From Scatosoma sp045614565 (lineage in GTDB: Bacteria > Bacillota > Clostridia > Christensenellales > Borkfalkiaceae): 22,742 nucleotides of DNA. The translations under genes were made by a program, and so were the position numbers. The stretch covers positions 1 through 22,742 of the forward strand of contig JAZLDG010000028.1 of NCBI GenBank assembly GCA_045614565.1, in the 5' to 3' direction. How positions within the stretch are numbered: the stretch's first letter is position 1; each line of letters starts with the position of its first letter. Shown in pieces: positions 14,252 to 20,455 of this stretch. Below the pieces are notes generated by a model, which saw only the letters and a program-made list of their open reading frames with translations, had not been told where the DNA came from and ran no database searches.

Positions 14252-14437
14252 ATGACAAACGCAGAAAAGGAAAGAATATTTGACACCGTGGCAGATATGC
14301 AGACGTTGGCGAGGTTTAGCACGGCAGACCCCCACGGATACGCGGAACAGTACAACGGGGCTTGTAAGGTACTTGAGGCACTTGGCCTTTATACCGCTTT
14401 TATAAAGTACACAAGGGAACAGGAGGCCAACAAATGA
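14252..14437 (+). CDS. Small early protein, unknown function
   Basis: The protein has 61 residues and starts after GAGGAGG. It is helical and charged (MTNAEKERIFDTVADMQTL, then QYNGACKVLEALGLYTAFIKY). No motif is recognised. The stop overlaps the start of the HTH gene at 14434 by 4 nt (ATGA), indicating coupled translation. It could be a partner of the HTH protein, but this is only inferred from the overlap. Confidence 0.68.
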   Translation: MTNAEKERIFDTVADMQTLARFSTADPHGYAEQYNGACKVLEALGLYTAFIKYTREQEANK

Positions 14438-14610
14438 CAATTAGAGAAATACGCGAGGGCGTCGGGATCAGCCGCGCCGAGTTCTCACGGCGCTACAATA
14501 TCCCGATACGCACCCTTGAGGAGTGGGAGGCGGGGAGGAGAAACCCGCCCGCGTGGGTGCCGGAACTTTTACAAAGGTTAATAGACGCAGAAAAGAACGG
14601 GGCAAGATAG
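14434..14610 (+). CDS. Small helix-turn-helix protein, XRE-like
   Basis: The protein has 58 residues. It starts at ATG 14434, behind AGGAGG, and overlaps the previous stop. Sequence order is MTIREIREGVGISRAEFSRR, then YNIPIRTLEEWEAGRRNPP. This is the classical XRE helix-turn-helix arrangement with the WEAGxRxPP ending (Trp31, Glu32), followed by a short helix LLQRLI. Such proteins bind operator DNA. It could regulate the operator at 13540-13558 (auto-regulation) or act as an antitoxin. The stop codon lies in the loop/stem of the terminator that follows. Confidence 0.82.
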   Translation: MTIREIREGVGISRAEFSRRYNIPIRTLEEWEAGRRNPPAWVPELLQRLIDAEKNGAR

Positions 14611-14621
14611 CCCCGTTTTTT
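14598..14621 (+). terminator. Intrinsic terminator of the first early unit
   Basis: CGGGGC (14598-14603) pairs with GCCCCG (14610-14615) round AAGATA, then six T residues. The 5' arm and loop lie in the last codons and stop of the HTH gene. Confidence 0.85.
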
Positions 14622-14681
14622 ATTCCTCACGCGCGCGCGAGGGTATGGCAAAATGTTTTTTTAAAAGAACAATTTGGTATA

Positions 14682-14710
14682 TTGTAAACGGGGCGGGGGT
14701 GTGATAATAT
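14682..14710 (+). promoter_or_regulatory. Promoter of the main early/middle operon, extended -10
   Basis: -35 TTGTAA (14682-14687), 17-nt G-rich spacer, -10 TAATAT (14705-14710) preceded by TGA, an extended -10 TGn. A TATAAT at 14708-14713 overlaps it and could be used instead. An AT-rich element similar to the one upstream of 13534 lies at 14648-14673. Transcription should begin near 14717. Confidence 0.68.
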
Positions 14711-14717
14711 AATTGCT

Positions 14718-14805
14718 GTAAGTGGCTAACTATTCCTAAAATCATAAAGAACGGAATACTTGAAACCGCTTACAATAGCGGTTTTTTTAATAGGTAAGTG
14801 GGAGG
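14718..14805 (+). promoter_or_regulatory. Riboswitch-like leader with three competing pairings
   Basis: The leader starts with GTAAGTGG (14718-14725), contains a stem TATTCC (14731-14736) / GGAATA (14753-14758), and then CCGCTTAC (14766-14773). CCGCTTAC can pair with the 5' GTAAGTGG (8 pairs, one G-U), or help form the terminator stem, or pair with a second GTAAGTGG at 14794-14801 that overlaps the Shine-Dalgarno GGGAGG (14800-14805). The three states are mutually exclusive, so transcription and translation could both be controlled. No known riboswitch family was recognised. Confidence 0.6.
14763..14788 (+). terminator. Intrinsic terminator inside the leader (attenuator)
   Basis: AAACCGCT (14763-14770) pairs with AGCGGTTT (14777-14784) round TACAAT. 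The T-run continues to 14788 (seven Ts). Its 5' arm is also used by the alternative antiterminator pairing. Confidence 0.82.
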
Positions 14806-14812
14806 TAATCAA

Positions 14813-15166
14813 ATGAAAATCAAAACACGCTTGCGGGTCGTTCTCATTACAGGCGACACCGCCCAAGAGTTCAACGAACGGATCACGGCAGAACTTGAGA
14901 GGGCACAAAGCCCCAAAATAACGTATCTGCAAGGGCAGACGTTCGGGGCATACGTTGAGTATAAAGAAACGGAATACATACCCGAAACGCTGGCCGAGAG
15001 GTACGAAACCGAGGGCAAGGCCGAAACGTGCGGCGCCTGTCCGTTCCTTGTTAAAACGGACGATAAAAGGTGCGTTTGGCACTACTGCGCCCAGCACAAC
15101 AGGAAAGTAAAAGAAACATCGCACGCGTGCGACCTTTTGTACAGTTTGAGGGAGGCGACAAAATGA
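14813..15166 (+). CDS. Small Cys-rich protein, probably Zn-binding
   Basis: The protein has 117 residues from ATG 14813, behind GGGAGG. A GTG at 14798 is in frame but lies before the ribosome binding site. The first half has strands (TRLRVVLITGD) and a helix. The second half carries CGACPF, then RCVWHYCAQH and SHACDLL, enough Cys and His for one or two metal sites. It is the first gene after the controlled leader. I do not know its function. A DNA- or RNA-binding role is common for such phage proteins but is not shown. The stop overlaps the next ATG (ATGA). Confidence 0.75.
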   Translation: MKIKTRLRVVLITGDTAQEFNERITAELERAQSPKITYLQGQTFGAYVEYKETEYIPETLAERYETEGKAETCGACPFLVKTDDKRCVWHYCAQHNRKVKETSHACDLLYSLREATK

Positions 15167-15279
15167 CAGTTTTAACAGTTCAGCAAGTGCTTTTTGCACT
15201 TTACAAAATGGCTTGGGCGTTCGTCCCTGTTATCGCAATATTGGGAGGTTTGGCAATATATGAAAGATTTACAAGATAG
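15163..15279 (+). CDS. Very small membrane protein
   Basis: The protein has 38 residues from the ATG at 15163, chosen because GGGAGG stands 7 nt upstream and the start overlaps the previous stop. The sequence is essentially one transmembrane helix (ALYKMAWAFVPVIAILGGLA, residues ~12-31) with a short charged end YERFTR. The function is unknown. It could be a membrane-targeted early protein, such as a superinfection factor, but there is no direct evidence. Confidence 0.62.
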   Translation: MTVLTVQQVLFALYKMAWAFVPVIAILGGLAIYERFTR

Positions 15280-15502
15280 AAACGAAACCGAGGAACGCGT
15301 TTGGACGTCATTAGACAACGCGCTGGAGTTATTGGCCGAGGTATATTTTAAGGCCGCCGAGTACGTAGACCCCGCGGAGATAGATGAATACCTACAGCGC
15401 CACGCATTGCATATGCGATCCCGCGCCCGTGATATTAGGGTAAAAACCTTACTTGAGGAGATAAGACAGGAAATGGAGGGCAAAACAAATGTGGATATGT
15501 GA
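15260..15502 (+). CDS. Small helical protein, unknown function
   Basis: The protein has 80 residues from the ATG at 15260. The open frame extends upstream to 15194, but GGGAGG sits about 11 nt before 15260. It overlaps the membrane protein gene by 20 nt. It is strongly charged and helical (TEERVWTSLDNALELLAEVYFK, with a second half of RARDIRVKTLLEEIRQEM). There are no Cys and no membrane segment. It may interact with its neighbours. The family was not recognised. Confidence 0.66.
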   Translation: MKDLQDRNETEERVWTSLDNALELLAEVYFKAAEYVDPAEIDEYLQRHALHMRSRARDIRVKTLLEEIRQEMEGKTNVDM

Positions 15503-15728
15503 AATGTGCGGGCACGTGTTCGACGAGCCGGAAATTGAGCGCCACAAAATGGGCGCCTATTGGGGCGACCCCGCTTGGGAGCCGTGGGGCGTTTGTCCCA
15601 ACTGCGGCACAACCGAAATTATAGAGGCCGAGCAATGCGAACGTTGCGGCGAGTGGGTGCCGGAAACCCACAGCGTTTTAAATATGTGGGTTTGTGATAT
15701 ATGCCGCGACGACTTGGAGGGTGTTTGA
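15489..15728 (+). CDS. Zinc-ribbon protein with four CxxC pairs
   Basis: The protein has 79 residues and four CxxC pairs: C4/C7, C36/C39, C50/C53 and C69/C72, enough for two Zn sites, as in double zinc ribbons or rubredoxin-like knuckles. The middle is CPNCGTTEIIEAEQCERCG, typical of a zinc ribbon. The start lies inside the previous gene (GGAGGGCAAAACAAATG) and the stop overlaps the next start (TGATG). It probably binds nucleic acid or protein. No catalytic residues are seen. Confidence 0.76.
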   Translation: MWICEMCGHVFDEPEIERHKMGAYWGDPAWEPWGVCPNCGTTEIIEAEQCERCGEWVPETHSVLNMWVCDICRDDLEGV

Positions 15729-16057
15729 TGAAATACGAAACCTACGACACCGAGGACGCATACACGGCGCTTGTAAACGCCATAATGGCACAGGCCGCCG
15801 ATGATTACCGCGCGGCGCTGAAACGGTACAGGCAAAGCGACGAACTTATAACAAGTTTGGAGAAGTGCGCGAAACTGCCGCACGCCCCCGCGATCTTGGG
15901 GGACAGGATAAAACAGGCCGAAAGCCGGAGGAACGGCGCGGCCGCCGACATTAAAAAACTTGAACAGTTCTTTTTTAGCCCGTGGGCGTCAGCGCTCACA
16001 CGGGGCGCAAATATGGGCTATATAGTCAGCAAGTTAAAAAGGGAGGTAAACAAATGA
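15728..16057 (+). CDS. Small helical protein, unknown function
   Basis: The protein has 109 residues from ATG 15728, which shares TGATG with the previous stop. An ATG-less upstream extension (from 15701) is ruled out by the ribosome binding site GGAGGG just before 15728. The sequence is helical: ALVNAIMAQAADDYRAALKRY, then DRIKQAESRRNGAAADIKKLEQFF split by a turn, and an end with YIVSKLKREVNK. The Ala-rich heptads suggest a coiled coil. The position directly before the recombination gene suggests a partner role, but this is inference. The stop overlaps the next start (ATGA). Confidence 0.68.
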   Translation: MKYETYDTEDAYTALVNAIMAQAADDYRAALKRYRQSDELITSLEKCAKLPHAPAILGDRIKQAESRRNGAAADIKKLEQFFFSPWASALTRGANMGYIVSKLKREVNK

Positions 16058-16611
16058 CATACCAAGACATTGAACGCGTGAACGCTGAAATAAAGACCCT
16101 ACCGCTTGGCAAAAAGCAATACGCCGAGGTGGCCGAGAGGGTGAAAGCGTTTCGCAAGTTGTACCCCGACGGGATTATCGCAACGGAACTTGTAAAGTAT
16201 GAGGGCGGGGAAATCATAATGCGCGCCCTTGTATCAGCCGAGGGCCGCACACTTGCTACGGGCTACGCCCACGAAAAAGAGGGCACAAGCACAATAAACC
16301 GCACAAGCGCGCTTGAGAACTGCGAAACGTCAGCCGTTGGCCGCGCCCTTGGGTTTTTAGGGCTTACAGGCGGCGACACGATCGCAAGTTTTGAGGAGGT
16401 AAGCAACGCCAAGTTGAAACAGGAGGGCGGTTTATTAGCGACCACCACCGAAAAACAAGGCCTTATTGAAAGCGCCAACGCGTGCGGCATTGCCATAGAT
16501 GACGTGCTGGACGTCGTGGGGTTTGACCGCAACAAACAGCCGGAGGGCCTTACACGCGAGCAATACGCCCGCGGTATGGAATATATCAACAAAACGATAA
16601 AACACCGTTAA
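16054..16611 (+). CDS. Single-strand annealing protein (ERF / Rad52-like family)
   Basis: The protein has 185 residues from ATG 16054, behind AGGGAGG, overlapping the previous stop by 4 nt. The central region carries a family signature: EKEGTSTINRTSALENCETS, followed by AVGRALGFLGLTGGDTIASFEEVSNA. Its upstream strand segment MRALVSAEGRTLATGYAHE is also typical. Relatives pair homologous single strands in phage recombination and cooperate with SSB, whose gene follows. A C-terminal helix (LTREQYARGMEYINKTIKHR) may contact SSB. The subfamily (ERF-like, Sak-type or another) is not decided. No exonuclease partner is seen in the window. Confidence 0.72.
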   Translation: MTYQDIERVNAEIKTLPLGKKQYAEVAERVKAFRKLYPDGIIATELVKYEGGEIIMRALVSAEGRTLATGYAHEKEGTSTINRTSALENCETSAVGRALGFLGLTGGDTIASFEEVSNAKLKQEGGLLATTTEKQGLIESANACGIAIDDVLDVVGFDRNKQPEGLTREQYARGMEYINKTIKHR

Positions 16612-16630
16612 AACGCAAAATACGGCCTTA
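16592..16630 (+). repeat. Control element, copy 2 (at the end of the annealing-protein gene)
   Basis: Half-sites AAACG at 16592 and 16611 are 19 nt apart. The core CCGTTAAAACGCAAAATA (16605-16622) is identical to copy 1, but the following TAGAGCG is replaced by a different sequence. The 5' half is coding sequence. This is the most degenerate of the three copies and may be coincidental outside its core. Confidence 0.45.
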
Positions 16631-16648
16631 CAGGAGGGTAAAAAGACT

Positions 16649-16990
16649 ATGAACAACGCTGTAATAATTGGGCGTCTTACAAAAGACCCCGAAACAAGGT
16701 ACACAGGCGGGCAAATGGCGGTATGTAATTTCACCGTTGCCGTTGACAGGATCACCAAGGGAGAAAAAACCGCCGACTTTATCAAATGCGCGGCGTTCGG
16801 CAAGTTAGCCGAAAACGTGCAGATGTTCACCCACAAGGGCGACCGCGTGGGAGTGCTGGGGAGCATTTCCACGGGATCGTATACCGACAAGAACGGGGCG
16901 ACCGTTTACACCACCGAAATTATAGCCGACCGCGTGGAGTTCTTGGAGAAAAAAACGCCCGTTAATATCCCCGACGATATGCCGTTTTAG
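16649..16990 (+). CDS. ssb: Single-stranded DNA-binding protein (SSB)
   Basis: This OB-fold protein coats single-stranded DNA during replication and recombination. It has 113 residues. The N-terminal MNNAVIIGRLTKDPETRYT and the following NFTVAVDR, DFIKCAAFGKLAENV and GDRVGVLGSISTGSYTDKNG segments are classical SSB. The long disordered linker of chromosomal SSBs is missing. The C-terminal IPDDMPF keeps the acidic tip (DDxPF) that recruits partner proteins. The ribosome binding site is AGGAGGG. The gene follows the annealing protein gene, a typical pairing. Confidence 0.93.
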   Translation: MNNAVIIGRLTKDPETRYTGGQMAVCNFTVAVDRITKGEKTADFIKCAAFGKLAENVQMFTHKGDRVGVLGSISTGSYTDKNGATVYTTEIIADRVEFLEKKTPVNIPDDMPF

Positions 16991-17001
16991 GAGGTGCGGA
17001 A

Positions 17002-17232
17002 ATGGACAGGATAAAACAATATATGCGCGTGCTTGACTATATGAGAACACACGGAGGCATTACGCAGAACGAGGCAACAAAGTATATAGGGTGTAGCGAC
17101 GTAGCGGGCGCCGTGTACAAGTTGAAAAAACACGGGTACACAATAACGTCGGTATGGATCAAAGGGGCAAACCGCTACGGAGAACAAACCCGTTTTAAGC
17201 GGTACAGCATAGCGGAACAGGAGGCAGAGTAA
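17002..17232 (+). CDS. Small helix-turn-helix protein (HTH_39-like)
   Basis: The protein has 76 residues and a good ribosome binding site (AGGAGGTGCGGAA). The pattern RVLDYMRTHGGITQNEATKYI, CSDVAGAVYKLKKHGYTI and KGANRYGEQTRFKRYSI fits a winged-helix HTH found in many phages: a recognition helix followed by a two-stranded wing. It probably binds DNA. The stop overlaps the start of the replication gene at 17232, suggesting that the two act together in replication or its control. Confidence 0.8.
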   Translation: MDRIKQYMRVLDYMRTHGGITQNEATKYIGCSDVAGAVYKLKKHGYTITSVWIKGANRYGEQTRFKRYSIAEQEAE

Positions 17233-17750
17233 TGGCCGAAAAGGTGCGTTGCATTTCAAACGCAATTTTGCAAAACGATAACTTTATATCCTTGCCGACC
17301 AACGCCAAACTTTTATACGTGTATATCAACAACGAAACGGACGACGCGGGGTTTTGCGACAAATCGAACGGCCTTGTTAAAACTTTGGGTTTCCGCAAAA
17401 CCGACTTGGCCGTTTTAGTCGAGAGAGGATACCTTTACAAAATTACCGAGTGGCTGTATCTTGAAAAACATTTCTTTTTGAATAATAGAGGCCTCCGGCG
17501 CGACCGTTTAAAGGTTTCCCGTTTTGCCGAGTATTTGGACGCGTACGAACTGAAACCCAACGGCGTTTACACTTTGGCGACAAATTGCCGACAAAATGAC
17601 ACCAAAACGCGCCAAAATGACACTATAAGAGAAGATAAGGGAATAGAAGATAATTTAATTAAAGAATTAAAAGAAAAGCAAGGAAAAGAAAAGGCGTCAA
17701 CCAACGCGGAAATAATCAACGAATATTTGGCACGGAGGGGCTTACAATGA
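17232..17750 (+). CDS. Replisome organizer-like protein (DnaD-related), candidate origin-binding
   Basis: The protein has 172 residues. The N-terminal ~100 residues follow the winged-helix pattern of phage replisome organizers: SLPTNAKLLYVYINNETDDA, GFCDKSNGLV, LVERGYLYKI and LEKHFFLNN. Such proteins bind the origin and help load helicase. The usual longer C-terminal DnaD/DnaC-type domain is short here, ~50 charged residues (EDNLIKELKEKQGKEKAST). The repeat RQNDTKTRQNDT (120-131) is the translation of a tandem DNA repeat, CAAAATGACAC twice, just before an AT-rich stretch, possibly the origin itself. The gene overlaps neighbours on both sides (TAATG, ATGA). Confidence 0.72.
   Translation: MAEKVRCISNAILQNDNFISLPTNAKLLYVYINNETDDAGFCDKSNGLVKTLGFRKTDLAVLVERGYLYKITEWLYLEKHFFLNNRGLRRDRLKVSRFAEYLDAYELKPNGVYTLATNCRQNDTKTRQNDTIREDKGIEDNLIKELKEKQGKEKASTNAEIINEYLARRGLQ
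17592..17695 (+). other. Candidate replication origin inside the replication gene
   Basis: Two identical 11-mers CAAAATGACAC at 17592-17602 and 17613-17623 are 21 nt apart (two DNA turns). An A/T- and purine-rich stretch, about 17624-17695, with very few C residues follows. Repeats next to an easily melted region inside the initiator gene resemble the origins of several Gram-positive phages. Confidence 0.42.
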
Positions 17751-17959
17751 AACGACCAAACCCGCCTTGTTATAAATGCCCCGACCGTTCGGCCGAGTGC
17801 CACGCGGTTTGTGAGAAGTGGGCCGAGTATGAACAGGCCCGCGCAAAGTATTACAAGTGGAAAAACGAGGCGGCGGCCGCAGAACACGACATACGCGCAA
17901 TATACGCCGACAGGATCGAGGCACAAAGGAAACGCCGGAGGCGTAATAAAGTGAACTAA
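17747..17959 (+). CDS. Small Cys-rich conserved phage protein
   Basis: The protein has 70 residues. The N-terminal CYKCPDRSAECHAVCEKW contains four Cys and one His, probably a Zn knuckle. The rest is a strongly charged helix (EYEQARAKYYKWKNEAAAAE, ending RRRRNK) with a basic tail that could touch nucleic acid. Similar small proteins are common in phages of Bacillota. The start overlaps the previous stop (ATGA). The function is unknown. Confidence 0.76.
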   Translation: MKRPNPPCYKCPDRSAECHAVCEKWAEYEQARAKYYKWKNEAAAAEHDIRAIYADRIEAQRKRRRRNKVN

Positions 17960-17973
17960 AGGAGGTTTGTTAA

Positions 17974-18171
17974 ATGGTATCAGTAAAACAAAGCACGATA
18001 AAAACGGCCGATTTTGAGGCCAAAACCAACGCGTTGATAAAAGATATAGAAACAATGGAACACACGACCAAAACCGCCGTTTTGGCGCTTATAAGGGCAT
18101 ACAGGAACGACCTTGTAAAGTACGGCCCGCGCGAGGAAATCGCGATACCGTCGTTTTTGGAGGTGAGATAA
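17974..18171 (+). CDS. Small helical protein, unknown function
   Basis: The protein has 65 residues, starting behind a very good AAAGGAGG site, 10 nt upstream. It has a long helix (ADFEAKTNALIKDIETMEHT), then a second helix with AVLALIRAYRNDLVKYG. There are no Cys and no membrane segment. The stop overlaps the next start (TAATG). The family was not recognised. Confidence 0.67.
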   Translation: MVSVKQSTIKTADFEAKTNALIKDIETMEHTTKTAVLALIRAYRNDLVKYGPREEIAIPSFLEVR

Positions 18172-18413
18172 TGGCATACAAGCGAGATTGTTTCGCATTT
18201 AGAAACGGCGGGCGCGTGGAATACTGCGACGCGCTGGCACAACTAAAGTGCGACGGGTGCCCGTTCTATAAGCCCGCGGACGAGTTGGAGTATTACGAAG
18301 TAAGCGAGGGCGGGCGTACACGTTGCGGGTATATCAACAAAAGGGCCGTTGAGTTGGCCCGCCTGTTAGCGCTACGCAAGGAGTTAGACAGGCAAATAAA
18401 CGCGATAAGATGA
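18171..18413 (+). CDS. Small Cys-rich protein, probably Zn-binding
   Basis: The protein has 80 residues. It has CFAF, YCDAL and KCDGCPFYK in the first 34 residues, followed by GRTRCGYINK and a charged helix (ELARLLALRKELDRQINAI). The Cys spacing suggests one metal site. It starts on the stop of the previous gene (TAATG) and ends on the start of the next (ATGA). It is a typical small phage Cys protein whose role is unknown. Confidence 0.74.
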   Translation: MAYKRDCFAFRNGGRVEYCDALAQLKCDGCPFYKPADELEYYEVSEGGRTRCGYINKRAVELARLLALRKELDRQINAIR

Positions 18414-18835
18414 ACACAAAACAGTATTTACAACAATACAGGAACGCGACCAACAAGGCCAACCGATACAGGGAACGCATAGCGCAGATAGAAAGTACCT
18501 TGCTATCGGTCAACCTTGACGGCCAGCCGCGGGGCGGGGGGTTAGGCGATCCCACAATGCGGGCGGCGGTTTCGTTGGCAACGTTAAAGGAGGAACTAAA
18601 AGCGGCCGAGGTAGAGGCGCAGACTTTGGCGCAGACCATAGCCGACCAAATAGAACGGGTGCCCGACGAGAAAAGCCGCGAATTATTGTTTTGTCGGTAC
18701 GTTCTTTTGATGAAGTGGGAGGACGTGGCGCGGGCGCTGGATAAGTTCCGGCCGTACCAAGAATACGAATTAAAACACGTTATAGGTTATTTACACCGCA
18801 AGGCGCTTGCGGACTTTGGGGAGGTTATCAAATGA
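18410..18835 (+). CDS. DUF1492 / ArpU-like regulator with sigma-like region
   Basis: The protein has 141 residues. After a helical N-terminus (QYLQQYRNATNKANRYRERI) and a charged middle, it ends with VPDEKSRELLFCRYVLLMKW and EDVARALDK, the sigma-70 region 4-like helix-turn-helix seen in DUF1492/ArpU/RinA-type phage activators. Those proteins switch on late gene transcription. Its position near the end of the middle operon fits such a role, and the promoter at 20456 could be its target. The ATGA overlap couples it to its neighbours on both sides. Confidence 0.78.
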   Translation: MNTKQYLQQYRNATNKANRYRERIAQIESTLLSVNLDGQPRGGGLGDPTMRAAVSLATLKEELKAAEVEAQTLAQTIADQIERVPDEKSRELLFCRYVLLMKWEDVARALDKFRPYQEYELKHVIGYLHRKALADFGEVIK

Positions 18836-19089
18836 CCGTAAACACAATACTTGTTATCTGCACTTGCGTTTTTACCTTTTGCGCGGGGGTGATACTTGGG
18901 GGCGCGATCCATAGGGGCGCGGTGCGCGTCGTGGACTTTAACCGCCCCGCAGTTGAGGCCGAGGACATACCCGACCAAGGGGAAACGTATATATACGTTA
19001 TCGTTCCCGAACACAAGCACCCAATAACGGCGGCGCTAATGTTCGACGGCGACGAAATGGCAATATTTAAGGAGGCGCGGCGCATATGA
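18832..19089 (+). CDS. Membrane-anchored small protein, unknown function
   Basis: The protein has 85 residues. The N-terminal ~25 residues are hydrophobic (ILVICTCVFTFCAGVILGGA), a transmembrane helix or uncleaved signal anchor. The rest is soluble with acidic and beta-forming segments (GETYIYVIVPEHKHP). It lies between the regulator gene and the PAPS-reductase-like gene and overlaps each by 4 nt. The function is unknown. Confidence 0.66.
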   Translation: MTVNTILVICTCVFTFCAGVILGGAIHRGAVRVVDFNRPAVEAEDIPDQGETYIYVIVPEHKHPITAALMFDGDEMAIFKEARRI

Positions 19090-19898
19090 TAGACCAATTA
19101 AACATTTACGGGCTAACCAAGTTAGAGGTATCCATAGAACGCATAAAACAAATACAACCCCGCGGGGGATCGTTCTATCTTGCTTTCAGCGGGGGAAAAG
19201 ATAGCGTTGTAATTAAGGCGCTGGCAGATATGGCGGGCGTAAAGTACGACGCGCATTACCATATAACAAGCGTAGACCCGCCCGAACTTGTACGCTTTAT
19301 TAAAGACAAATACCCCGACGTGGAAATGGACTTTCCAAGGTACAAGGACGGGCGCGTTTGCACTATGTGGAACTTGATACCCCACATAGTTTACCCGCCC
19401 ACGCAATTATCCCGTTATTGTTGCTTATTTTTAAAAGAAACAGGCGGCGAGGGGCGCGACAAAATAACGGGGGTAAGGTGGGACGAGAGCAACCGCCGGA
19501 AAAAGAAACGCGCGGGCCTTGAAGTGGAAAACGGCGACACCGCGCGAGAATTACGCGATCCCGACAATATGGACGACGAAATGGTACGGTATTGTATGCA
19601 AAGCAAGGGTTTTGTATTAAACCCGATTATAGACTGGACGGACGCCGAGGTGTGGGAGTTCATACACCGCTACAACGTGCCATATTGCGATTTATACGAC
19701 AAAGGATACACGCGCCTTGGGTGTATCGGGTGCCCTATGAGTTCACACCAAGCCGAGGAATTGGAGGCATACCCGAAAATAAAGGCGGCATATATACGGG
19801 CGTTTGACCGTATGTTAAAAGCCCGCGAGGAAAAGAACAGGCCAACGGACACGTGGGAAACAGGCGAGGACGTTTTTAATTGGTGGGTAAGGAAATAA
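19086..19898 (+). CDS. PAPS-reductase / PP-loop ATPase family enzyme
   Basis: The protein has 270 residues. The PP-loop SGGKDS is at residues 35-40, and Cys residues fit an iron-sulphur site: C112/C113 in RYCCLFLKE and C213/C216 in LGCIGCPMS. The fold matches the phosphoadenosine phosphosulfate reductase family, which includes DndC, the enzyme for DNA phosphorothioation. A phage copy may act on sulfur metabolism or modify nucleic acid. Dnd partners (DndD/E or a DndA-type desulfurase) are not in the window, so the exact role is open. The gene overlaps the previous one by ATGA. Confidence 0.84.
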   Translation: MIDQLNIYGLTKLEVSIERIKQIQPRGGSFYLAFSGGKDSVVIKALADMAGVKYDAHYHITSVDPPELVRFIKDKYPDVEMDFPRYKDGRVCTMWNLIPHIVYPPTQLSRYCCLFLKETGGEGRDKITGVRWDESNRRKKKRAGLEVENGDTARELRDPDNMDDEMVRYCMQSKGFVLNPIIDWTDAEVWEFIHRYNVPYCDLYDKGYTRLGCIGCPMSSHQAEELEAYPKIKAAYIRAFDRMLKAREEKNRPTDTWETGEDVFNWWVRK

Positions 19899-19911
19899 AG
19901 GAGGCCGACAA

Positions 19912-20160
19912 ATGATTATAGACGTAAAAACCGCCCTTGAGGGGTGCGGGGATCGTTGCAAGGAGTTTTGCCCCGAGGTGGCAAACATTACCTACGACGG
20001 GGACAAAATACGGCGAGCGTATAGGTGCGCGAATATATACAAGTGCAAAGCGCTTGTTATCGCGATAAAATGCACAATGTACGACGTCAATATGAACGAC
20101 GCGATAAAGAGCGACGCCGACCGCGTGAAACAGGCGGCCGAGTTTTGGGAGGGCGAGTAA
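19912..20160 (+). CDS. Small Cys-rich protein, unknown function
   Basis: The protein has 82 residues. CGDRCKEFCPE near residue 12 and YRCANIYKCKAL near 37 contain five Cys, with a further Cys at 54, so a Zn or iron-sulphur site is possible. The second half is an acidic helix (IKSDADRVKQAAEFWEGE). The start follows AAGGAGG. The stop overlaps the next start (TAATG). The function is not recognised. It lies right after the PP-loop enzyme and may belong to it. Confidence 0.7.
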   Translation: MIIDVKTALEGCGDRCKEFCPEVANITYDGDKIRRAYRCANIYKCKALVIAIKCTMYDVNMNDAIKSDADRVKQAAEFWEGE

Positions 20161-20417
20161 TGGCTAAAACATATATAAGACTATCCCACTTTACAAGGCC
20201 GGAGGAGTTCGAGCGGATAAAGGCCGAGTGGGAAAAACAAAACCCCGATACGTGTTTAATACCGTACACAATGAAAGTGGAACGGGGGCGGGCACGTTGG
20301 GAACGGCACACGTATATAGAATTGGCATACTATAAGTGTTCAAATTGCCGCACCCCTTACAATTGGGTTAACGGGTTTAATTACTGCCCGAACTGCGGCG
20401 CGGAAATGGAAAAATAA
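20160..20417 (+). CDS. Zinc-ribbon protein, unknown function
   Basis: The protein has 85 residues from ATG 20160 (the open frame runs upstream, but that part overlaps the preceding gene). After a charged N-terminal region, the C-terminus is a zinc ribbon: YYKCSNCRTP, then YCPNCGAEMEK. Such ribbons bind DNA, RNA or protein. It is the last gene of the middle operon. A promoter and leader follow within 60 nt. Confidence 0.72.
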   Translation: MAKTYIRLSHFTRPEEFERIKAEWEKQNPDTCLIPYTMKVERGRARWERHTYIELAYYKCSNCRTPYNWVNGFNYCPNCGAEMEK

Positions 20418-20455
20418 AAAACGTTTTGGGATATTTTAATACCTTTAAGGTGTGG

